A stretch of 64,000 nucleotides of DNA from Pseudofabraea citricarpa (Eukaryota > Ascomycota > Leotiomycetes > Helotiales > Dermateaceae), in NCBI GenBank assembly GCA_029641185.1, contig JAPWGK010000009.1, positions 942,501 to 1,006,500 of the forward strand, in the 5' to 3' direction. The stretch's first letter is position 1, and the number at the start of each line of letters is the position of its first letter. This document shows positions 55,115 to 64,000 of the stretch, piece after piece. Made by a program: the position numbers and the translations under genes. The notes under the pieces are model-generated. The model did not search any database, was not told the origin of the DNA, and saw only the letters and a list, made by a program, of their open reading frames with translations.

Positions 55115-56791
55115 ATGCGCAACTTCATCCGCTCTCTTCTCCGCCGACGTCCCTCCTCACGAACCAAACCAGCTCCGAATCAGAACAACAAGATTATGTC
55201 GGGAACGGGTGGTATCGCGGCCGCCCTCTATGCTTGCTCCGTCTCGAGCCCAGCAGCTCTGGGCGCAGTCCCCGAAGACTCAGAAGAAAGGGCGCATCAT
55301 CTCAAGAATGGCAAGGGATTCGCGAATCCTTGGGACTCGTGGAAAACAGTATCTGGTCCACAGATAGGCATGGCCATGGTCTAGTAAGACAACATTTCTT
55401 TGGTCCATTGAGTCTTGAATATCCCATTTTGCGAAAGTACTCGCTCAATGGGCCAGCCAGCCCAATTTGTCTGAGCTGCGGCTGGGGGTTTTTCTCAAGT
55501 TGTATATGTCTATGACGGCATCTTCTTTCTCAACATGTTATATTTCACAGGTGAAATGGAAGGACCATCAATTTTTTGGTCGCGTTCGAAAAAGCTGCAT
55601 GGCCGAACAGAAGTTTGAAAAATGAGTTCACTTAAAAAATTTGGTTCTCTACATTTTTCACTATACAGCTTTCGTCGACGAATATCGAGACTAACAAAAC
55701 TGCAGTCGCAAACTGACAGGAAATCTAAAATCACCCGATACAACACCACCCACAGTCACAGTAAGGAAACCAGAATTCTTACCTGCGAGAACAGCATCTA
55801 CAGCATTGCGAGCCACATGGCTCGGCCACGCGTGTTACTATGTTGAATTCCCTTCCGGTCTGCGGGTCTTGTTTGACCCAGTATTCGAGGATCGGTGCTC
55901 GCCGTTCAGCTGGTTGGGGCCGAAGAGATATACCGAACCACCATGTCATATCAAAGACCTCCCTATTGTGGACGTAGTAGTGATTAGCCACAGTCACTAT
56001 GGTAAGCCAGTGTCAGTTTGTGAGGTATAGAAATGGCGTGACTAACGATAATCTCAGACCATCTCTCGCACACCTCAGTTGTCGACTTACACAAAACCCA
56101 CCCAGAAGCACAATTCATGGTTGGACTCGGACTCAAGAAATGGTTTGAAGAATGCGGTATTAAGAACGTCGTGGAGCTCGATTGGTGGAATGATGTCGAT
56201 CTCACGCTGTCTGCGCAGACGGGCGAGAAACGCATTTCGTCCGCCTCAGCAACATCCTCGACCCCAGAAACCTCACAATCGGAAATCACAGCTCGCATCT
56301 CGTGTCTGCCCTGTCAACACACATCAGCGCGCTCGGCATTTGACCAGAACACGACGCTCTGGTGTTCATGGGCCGTCACATCGGGTGGGAAATCCGTGTG
56401 GTTCGGGGGTGACACCGGATATCGCGCAGTACCACACTTACCCAAAGGCGTCGACGACTACGGCGAAGAGTACAAAGACCTGCCAACATGCCCAGCATTC
56501 AAACAGATCGGTAACCTTCGAGGACCTTTCGATTTAGGACTCATTCCCATCGGCGCGTACGATCCACGTGATATTATGAGCTCAATGCACGCCAACCCGT
56601 TTGATAGCGTGAATATCTTTATCGACACGAAGTGCAAGAGGGCGATGGGTATTCATTGGGGTACGTGGGTCCTGACGAGTGAGGATGTGCTGGAGCCTCC
56701 GCAGCTGCTCAAGAAAGCCATGGCCTGGAAGAGTCTCCCAGAGACGGGCGTCTTTGATGTGTGTGAGATTGGGGAGAGTAGGGAGTTTTAA
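55115..56791 (+). CDS. NAPE-PLD-like metallo-beta-lactamase-fold hydrolase (Fmp30 type)
   Basis: Three exons (55115-55383, 55706-56001, 56058-56791) encode 432 residues. The family includes mammalian N-acyl-phosphatidylethanolamine phospholipase D and yeast mitochondrial Fmp30. The metal-binding core is intact: [20 protein letters not shown], then [15 protein letters not shown] (HxHxDH, about residues 184-190), [10 protein letters not shown] with the bridging Asp, and [16 protein letters not shown]. The N-terminus ([19 protein letters not shown]) is strongly basic and suits mitochondrial import; a downstream ATG at MSGTGG is an alternative. Intron 1 is 322 nt. Its acceptor at 55705 was chosen because it rebuilds [20 protein letters not shown], a segment typical of fungal homologues, while nearer AGs give stops. 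The second exon join restores HYDHLS. Confidence 0.88.
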
Positions 56792-57838
56792 AAAGAGACG
56801 AGCGAGTGTATGGGCTTTTTGTTCTAATCCATTGTATGCATAGAAAGATAAACGGAGCGAGGTGAATTAGCAGTAGCGGGCGTTCTTGCTGTCTCACCTA
56901 GGGATCTGTAATGGGAGGCTCTTTCCATGTAGTAGCATGCTTTTTTCTTCAATCTAATCTAGTCTCACCTCTGGTTTTTAGGAAAGAAAGTAGGCAGGTG
57001 CAGAGATGAAACAGCTGGCTTAAAATGGCCCTCACAAACTAGTATCTTAAATACGACGGATATGAATACTTAGCCTATCTCATCCCATTGTATCTATCTG
57101 CTACGGAGTACGGTATGGTAGTCTGCATCAACCGGGATAAGCGACTCAGTCTCACATCAGCATCGTCATGTCATCCAGCCATCCATCCCACCTCACCCAC
57201 CATACCACGACAATCGCCAAGAATCACTCTTCACTCCACCACACGACGAAAGAGCGCAGCACAACACAGCGTTTATAGAGAAACGCAGAAAGAGACAAGA
57301 AGACAAAGGCTCGAAGACGAGAATTTTTCATTTCTTGATAGAGAAGTGCCTCATGACTTATATATGTACAGAAGTATCGAGTGGGCAGCTAGCCACTATA
57401 AATAGATAGATGACTAGGTGAGCGAGTGAGTAAGTAAATAAAACGTCAAATGTTGCTAACGTCGAGATGCCCTCATGTACTACCCGCCATCGCCATCCGC
57501 GTCCGCAATCCTTATAAAACCCCCCGTATTCCTTTAAACGCCGCGCAATTAAAAAAAGTAATCAAATCTGCCCTGTCGTTTAAGCCTCTCTAAAGCTCGT
57601 CGCTTCGCTCTCGTCCTTTTGTTTCTTGTGATTCCCTTTTGTAGTCCCCCTTTTTATTGCTTTTTTTCATGGCGTGCCTACCTCCCAATCTACAACAAAT
57701 CTTACAGAGGCTCAAAGTGAGCCAGGAGTTGACACCGCTCCCAAAAGGTGGACTGACGAGCACCCCCAAAACGATGCGCTGGCGATAAAAGGCTGGGAAT
57801 AAATCATACAACGAATCAAAATCGTAAACTTCGTTTCT
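56792..57838. other. Convergent intergenic region
   Basis: 3' flanks of two converging genes, about 1 kb. It includes short GATAGATGACTAGGTGAGCG-type low-complexity sequence near 57400-57440. Open frames here are short and unconvincing. Confidence 0.5.
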
Positions 57839-59084
57839 TCAGAAATCATCTAATAATCCATCGAGCTCTTCTAGCTCAATGCTCTCTGGACTCCGGCTGT
57901 CCCATTCAATAACAGTTTCGACTCTTGACCAAATATCATTCGGTTCTTCGAATGGTCGCTTAAGCATATTCGACGATAAGCTAGGCTTCATTGCAGGGCT
58001 GCTAACAAAAACGGAAGAGTGGCCAAGATTTCCATGTCTACCTTCTCCAAAAAGAGCGTCGCCATCGAAATGTTTTGGCGTGTAGTGTTCAACTTCAGAT
58101 GGTACTCCAGTCATGTGTGAATCGCCGCTCAGCTTCCGCTTTTGCATGCCCCGTGCCGTTTGAGTAAACTCCTTCTCGTCCTTCTCGAGTGGTGGCGAAG
58201 CGGCGCGGTTGTTTCTCCGCTGCAACTCGGTCCTACCGCTAAAAGAGCCGGTAGGTGTTGGAGGTGTGGCTAAATCGTCGTCGTCGAATTCAGTCGAGGA
58301 CAAGTCAACTTCAGGAGAAGGCGACAATTCCCTTCTGCGCTCGGCATCGGCTTCGTCGGTTCTTGAAGCTTCACTCGAGATCGAGGGTGTGATAATCGCT
58401 CTTTGTACGAATTGCGGGTTCGAAGGATCGGGAATGGGCTGGTGAGGGTATGTCGTCAGGTAGAAGTAGGTCCGCCGAGGGTGTACAGTCTCCAACTCTT
58501 TCGCCAACGGACAAGGCGATGCTGCGTTCCAGCAAGTCCTCTTCAGGTATGTTGCCAGTCTCGAGGAAATAATCGCAGAGGGGTTCGCAGATCTAGTGAT
58601 ATTAGCTGTGAATCACGAGCAAACGGCGACAAACGACTTACTGTTCTACGATCCTGACGCTTCCAGATAGGATGGCGGCCAACTCCTTGACTAGATGAGG
58701 TCTGTTTCCAGTTTTCTGCAGCTGTACGATAACTCCTTCTACTATTTCGTCATTTATTCCTTCCAGGCTGATCTCCCGCGGTCGCTTCACATCCGCATCC
58801 TCCCCGCCGACCATTTCTTCAGCTTCCGGCGATGGTGGCGGGGTGTTCTCGTACTTCAACGATGCTCGTTTTGGAGGAGGCGACATGGACAGCGATTCCT
58901 CATGCGACCGCTTCACTTTTTTTGTCGGATGCTGCTCAGTTGTCGGCGTTGTGGAAGGCGGTGTGGCGCGTGCGGCCGCTCTGGAGGCATGCGTTACAGG
59001 CAGATGTATGCCTAGGGATGGCAACGAGAGCGACTTTCGACGAGTGTTGTAGGGCATATTGGAGGATGCAGCGTTGGCAGTCAT
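57839..59084 (-). CDS. Gds1-type winged-helix nuclear protein
   Basis: Two exons (59084-58642, 58592-57839) encode 398 residues. The 49-nt intron lies inside the conserved domain. After splicing, residues about 110-215 read INDEIVEGVIVQLQKTGNRP, HLVKELAAILSGSVRIVEQS, ANPSAIISSRLATYLKRTCW and LAKELETVHPRRTYFYLTTY, the winged-helix-like domain of fungal Gds1-related proteins. Budding-yeast GDS1 is linked genetically to respiratory growth; the biochemical role is unknown. The N-terminus MPYNTRRKSLSLPSLGIHLP is basic and conserved in style, followed by a KKVKR nuclear-localisation-like patch. The C-terminal 180 residues are disordered, Ser/Glu-rich and end LEELDGLLDDF, an acidic-hydrophobic tail that could be a transactivation segment. 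Starts at 59084 or at the internal Met (MPYN). Confidence 0.8.
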
Positions 59085-60469
59085 GAGGAAGGACTGAGGG
59101 GGTGATGATGAGGGTATTGCGACAAGATTCGTAGGTCGTCGGATATTGCTGAGAGGAAGGAGGATGTTTGCGACGGCTCAGTTAGAGAAAGGGTTCGGTT
59201 TGTTGTTCCCCTGCACGGTGATCTTCGTAGCGACAACTTGGTTGATGCAATTGGCCGGTATTAGATACAGGGAAGTGCGTCGGAATGCAGGCTGGCGTGG
59301 AAGTGACACAAATGCTGGGAGATCCAAGTCGGGGACTGGTAAGATATTTTTTTTTGTGGTTATTTTCCCGCACAGCTTCTGCCGTGGTTGTTGCTGGAGG
59401 CGGTAAGGGATGCAGAGGTGCAGATGCAGTCGCAGCAGTAATGCGCGCCGAGCTGTGCTGTATCACCGCTTGGTTTAGGGGGGGCGAGGTTGGAATGTGT
59501 TGATGTAATTATTCGGTACAGTATTATACAGGACAAGCTTGCGGGTGGTGGGCGTTGCCTACACAACAGCCAGGAGTCTTTCGGAGGGTTAGAGAGGGGG
59601 CGAACGGTGGTGATGAATGCAGGATGGTGTGGTGATGGTAAGGTAGTGATGGTGATGATGATGGTGATAGGTGATGGTGATGAGTGGTGGGTGATGTGAT
59701 GGATGAATCGTGATAGTTTGGAGAGAATGGACAAGTTGGGTCCGAGAGTTCGTTTCAAAAGGGAACACCAGTTTGGCAAGGTGACGGGGTCTCAAAATAA
59801 TTTGGGCAAGAAAATTGGAAAACTGGGGCGCGAGGATGGAAAGAGTAACCCTTCGATTTTTAGACTCTGCCGGGTCCAACAGGGGAGCAATTAGCAGCAA
59901 CATTAGCAGGGAGGGGACAGAGAACTTTAGACGATGACAGGGAACGGAGACTGCTACATAGTTAGTCTAACAAGGACAGACAAGTAAACCACTGGTCAGC
60001 TCTGTTGAATTCGCCTCGTCTTGAGAGGCTACGTCAATCAACCCCAGCCATGAGAGCAGAGCAGACAGAATAGAATAGAGCAGAGCAGAGCAACGACAAC
60101 AACAACTCAGCAAGCATTGAGAGGGAAATTGCCAATACTCGAGCAATACAAAGAGCCTTTCTCGCCTGCTTGGACTTCGTGTAATACTGAGTAGACTTTT
60201 TAATCTACTAGTACGACGAGTCAGTCCTCGCTATTAAAAATCCGATGCGCAACTGCTGCTTCTTACTCGTACTGAAGTCTATAACTGGCGACCAGTAAGG
60301 GAAAGGCTGGTACGCTGCAAAATCCGAAAAGGGGACCAAGCTTGGACTCGTGTGACGGTGACGGTGACGAGGCCGCGGGCCAACCAACCACTGGAACTGT
60401 ATACGTTGTAGACTGTAGTGTACTGAACAGGCCACAGACCAGCCTTTGTTGCCATCCCGGAAGCCTGAG

Positions 60470-60516
60470 CTGCTGAGGCTTAGGGGCTTAGGGGCTTTGG
60501 GGCTTGTTGAGGCTTT
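60470..60516. repeat. GGGGCTT(A) short tandem repeat
   Basis: Units GAGGCTTAGG, GGCTTAGG, GGCTTTGG and GGCTTGTTGAGGCTTT in a row; a degenerate heptamer repeat. Confidence 0.75.
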
Positions 60517-61782
60517 GATCCACTGCGAGATAGCGTCTCTGGCCCTAACTCTATCCAAGATAGGGGGTCGGTCTCTTGTCTCCTGGCAAACACATCTGGG
60601 CACCTGGGCACTGACCCGGCTTCAAAGTTCAGGTTCAGCCCTCGAACTTCGAAGGGAGGGGAAGAGCCAAAAGCCAAAATCCAGTCAAGCCTTCGGGCGT
60701 CTCCCATATCAAGATTCAAGAAGTGATCTCGAAACAAATACATCATTGCCAACAACTAGCTTTTCGGCACGGGCAAGTGAAGCTGTGATTACTTTCACAC
60801 CACACTGTGTCGTAGTCCCCTTCTATCGCCTATTCTTCAATCCCCTTGGCCGCGGGTCTTGCGACTCCTTTTTTTCCCTCAGCCATCCGCGTCTTCCAGC
60901 TTTTCCGTCCTTCATGACCTGCAGAGCCTGAAGAGCCTGAAAAGTCATCCAAATCTGAGGTTTCCATAACGTCAACCACGAAGCTGCCTTGCTCGTCGGT
61001 CGGGTCTATCCTTGCATCCCACACCTTTTCCTGAGTCTCTCCTCGGGAAGAAGACGGTATGCAGGGGTATCTCACACTTTGAGACCGATGCAGACTACTT
61101 CCAATTCTTCTTCTCGTCTTTCTGCCGGATTTCTGCTTCCCCGCCGCCAGTTCTGACGCCGTCGTGGTCGACAACCTATCACTCCGTCGACTCCGTTGCC
61201 ATCTGCGGCCTTGCTCGGCAAGCAGAAAAAGAAAAACAATCCATCATTGTTTGCGTCAAGCAGATCCAGAAGGGAAGATCACAGATGCTGCATCGTCCTG
61301 ATTCGTGACACCGATTACTCGTACTCTTCACTGCCTCCTCCACACCACCACCACCAACATCCAACGGCAACGCTTAGACGGCTTCCTGTTGGCCCTGACT
61401 CGCATATCAACCCCCCGTTTGCACCCAGCTCGCTCTCCTGAACCATGAGACCATCACATCTCATACCTACTGTACCGTGTACAGCACAGTACTGTACCAG
61501 AGAGGCCTGAGCCACTTTCTCGAGCCTCGAGGAGATCTCTGATGCTTCTTTGCCGGTAGTGGTGGTGGAGAGTGGCTTGTTCGTCGTTCGTCGCTCCACC
61601 TCGGAAAGTGCGGAGGATCTCGTTGGTCTTTGAGACTATTGGACTGAATCTTCATCGTCGTGATAATCGATAGGTTGGATGGATGGAGTCTGGTGGTTGT
61701 CAGCACAACCAACGCACTCACTCTCCTCTGCTGCAGTCTGCCAACGGTCAGCCAGCCAAGGCCCGCAGAGAAAAACAAAATA

Positions 61783-61813
61783 CCCCTTCCCCTTCCCCTT
61801 CCCTTCCCCTTCT
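61783..61813. repeat. CCCTTC hexanucleotide repeat
   Basis: About five CCCCTT/CCCTTC units, a polypyrimidine tract. Confidence 0.85.
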
Positions 61814-64000
61814 CCCTGGCAGGCCGCATGCATAACGTTGGTGGTGCACAACTAATGCATGGTGAACAGGCGATCAAGATGCATGCATGGCAGGGTTTTG
61901 TCGGGACTACTGCATAGGATGAGTCTATGACATCGCCCCAAAAATCCCATAATAATAACCTTCATCCAATCCACCCTCTCACCGCCCGCGTCGCCGAGGC
62001 AGCAGGCAGAATGAGCGAATATCAGCAAATCGTCGTCCCACCGCCTCGGCCGCATACAGCTTAGATCCGCCCAGCTCTGAGCTTCTGAGGTATCTTCTTG
62101 CATAATCTGCATGCATTTCCTGCTCCCAATGCGAAAGATTTCATGCGTGAATGCCCTCCTCCCGCCTCCAAATAGCGGTAAGGGAAATCTGTCAATCTCG
62201 TCCCCCCCCCCCAGGGCCCAGGTGTCTATCAAAACTCTGATTCTCAGGTGCTCCCATTCCGCTGCGAACTCTGGGAAGCCTCCATAAGACGGGCAAACTG
62301 CTCAGGATCCGAAGGAGGTTACACCATGCTGCCATAGCTACTGTACCATAGCACGAGCGAGATGAGCCCATGGGGATCTAGATCGCATACGCCCGCGGGC
62401 TTGGTTTGCATTTCATCTCAAAGACCACGCAAATCCACTTTTATTTCTCGCTGTTGCTGTCTGTGGTGCCCAAACGGGTCTACTGCAGCCCTGTCACGCC
62501 TGTTGCCCTTTCCGCCCCGAATTGCTGGGCGGCCAGAATCTGGGGAACATCGTCGATATCATGTGTTAGACAACGTGACGTGATGCTTTTGCCCGACATT
62601 GTGAGACAGGTAAGGTCTGGGGTTCCGTGCTGGATAAAGAAGCTTTCTGAGTCAGATGTTACTCTATTTTCCATTTCTGACTCAGAGATCTGTGGTGAGC
62701 AAGCGCCGTCAAGGATGTGGGCCTCTCTCTGGATTGCCGATACAGTAGCGATGGCTTGGTTGTCAAGACTCGAAATAAAAGTCACGCCAGGTAGATAAGA
62801 CGGCTGTTTTTATGGCATTTCCATCCATCGCCTCCACCTCTGTGCGACATGATGGCGTGAGCTGATCACCGTACGGGGTTACTGACTGGAACTTGAGTAA
62901 CGCCAGATATCAGGCTTGCTTTCCATGTGCTGCCGTGTCGTGTACCACGCCTACGAAAAGATATCTTATGCAAGGTATGTGTGCAGTGGCGTGTTAGTGC
63001 TGGTGCTGATGTTGGCGCTGGTTCTGGTCCTGGTTCTGGTTCATGCAGCTGCAACTGCAGCCTATTCCTGTTTATTCTCATGGGTGATGAGTTAAGGAGT
63101 CTTGGGTGCTATAGTATCAAACCCTAATCCTCGCTCGGGATACGGTAGGACGCTTTGCTTTGTGTATGTGTTCCATCTTGCGACTATAGGGTAGGTAAGT
63201 CGGAGATCGATAGGGAGCTGGAGGGGTAGCTAATCCTCGACGGCACCAGATGGTTATGTGTGTGTGATATGAGATGAGTGCAATAGTTCTGGTACTAAGA
63301 CGCTGTGTGACGTGGAGGGGTCTCTCGCGTGATGGTCAAATCCACGATACTTGGTGACGAATAGCTAGCTCATAGGCAACTGTACTTTGGACGCGAGCTT
63401 TCTTTTTGGGCTTGCGTTATATTTAAACGAATATATAAATATAATATCCAGGCAGTCCCGAAGGCATTGCTTACATGCGTTTCCTAACATATGAGGACCA
63501 AGTTCGGCTCTCCTAAGGCATCTCAATAGACTCGGGTCAGAAATCACAGCAAGTAAAAGAAATTCGATATTTGATATTAAGGTCCGAACTAGAAGAAATC
63601 CAAGAATTTATGACACGGTAGAAGAGTGGTATGAGAAATCTCTGGATCGGAAGTCACGAAGATAGAAGATTATAATATGATTTTAGATATCTTAGGTTGC
63701 ATTTTATCGCCATGACCTTTCTAGATGTACGTGATCATTACGAGTTTTTGCTCCTATTTGTTTTAATTGCATAGGGGAATGAAGACTAAGGATGGGTTCA
63801 AGCAGGCCAGGCCAACCTTGGTAAGTAAGTGACGCTCGCTCGCTCGCTTAATTTAATTTATCTCTTCTCCTTCTCCCTCTCCCTTCCTTTCTTTTTCAAT
63901 ACACGAGAAGGAAAGATTCGGCATGTTTCAATGGACTGGGAAATTATTTGAATATGAATTGCTTCCTTCCTGTTCAAATGGCGGGTGTAGCCTAGAGCCA

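Larger units (their letters stand above)
59085..64000. other. 4.9-kb region without a supported gene
   Basis: Upstream of the Gds1-type gene. It contains many short repeats: GTGATGGTGATGATGATGGT (59634-59700), AGAGCAGAGCAGAGCA (60055-60090), GGCTTAGGGGCTTAGGGGCT (60476-60500), CCCTTC units (61783-61813), GGTGCTGGTTCTGGTCCTGG-like (62997-63042), CGCTCGCTCGCTCGCTT (63834-63849) and a C9-10 run near 62203-62212. Open frames up to about 160 codons overlap on both strands without protein character. The last 600 bp are AT-rich. Confidence 0.45.

Noticed and set aside
60830..61174. Minus-strand open frame of 114 codons, basic and Ser-rich
   Set aside because: Plausible composition but no motif, no intron support and several competing frames; not enough to call a gene.

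Overview
The window looks like ordinary nuclear chromosome from a filamentous ascomycete (Pezizomycotina). The evidence is short spliceosomal introns, mostly 46-110 nt, with GTAAGT-like donors and YAG acceptors; pyrimidine-rich 5' leaders; monocistronic genes on both strands; and fungal families such as Atg11, an Imp2/Cdc15 F-BAR protein, a Gds1-type winged-helix protein and an Srp2-like SR protein. Protein flavour suggests Leotiomycetes, but that is only an impression. I saw no rRNA, tRNA, CRISPR array or intact transposon.

I could build 19 protein-coding genes with frame-consistent exon joins. In order: a FAM192A/Fyv6-type splicing factor (-); an aldo-keto reductase (+); an HExxH protein of unknown function (+); ATG11 (-); a CENP-H-type kinetochore protein (+); NHP6 (+); a ten-exon conserved fungal protein of unknown function (+); the CCR4-NOT scaffold NOT1 (-); an F-BAR/SH3 cytokinesis protein (+); seipin (+); a U2-associated SR140-like factor (-); a flavin amino-acid oxidase ending in the peroxisomal signal SKL (+); TATA-binding protein (-); PEX14 (-); NDC80 (+); an Srp2-like SR protein (+); a Ure2-like glutathione transferase (-); a NAPE-PLD-like metallo-beta-lactamase-fold hydrolase (+); and a Gds1-type winged-helix protein (-).

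Layout: 0-6.6 kb holds three dispersed genes and a minisatellite. 6.6-12.1 kb is a divergent ATG11/CENP-H pair. 12.1-14.6 kb is a long microsatellite-rich stretch upstream of NHP6. 16.7-38.8 kb is dense with housekeeping genes. 38.8-44.8 kb is gene-poor, and its distal part is AT-rich. 44.8-59.1 kb is dense again, with a short AT-rich island between PEX14 and NDC80. 59.1-64 kb has no gene I can support.

The genes do not form a pathway cluster. Loose themes are RNA metabolism (Fyv6-like, NOT1, SR140-like, Srp2-like), the kinetochore (CENP-H, NDC80) and peroxisome biology (PEX14, SKL oxidase). The most interesting details are in gene structure: a 7-nt microexon with a tandem acceptor in PEX14; a seipin start codon alone in its exon; an aldo-keto reductase whose first intron and leader read in frame as a mitochondrial-presequence-like peptide; and a glutathione transferase with two in-frame starts, the longer adding a basic extension. 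I found no convincing undescribed multi-gene system.
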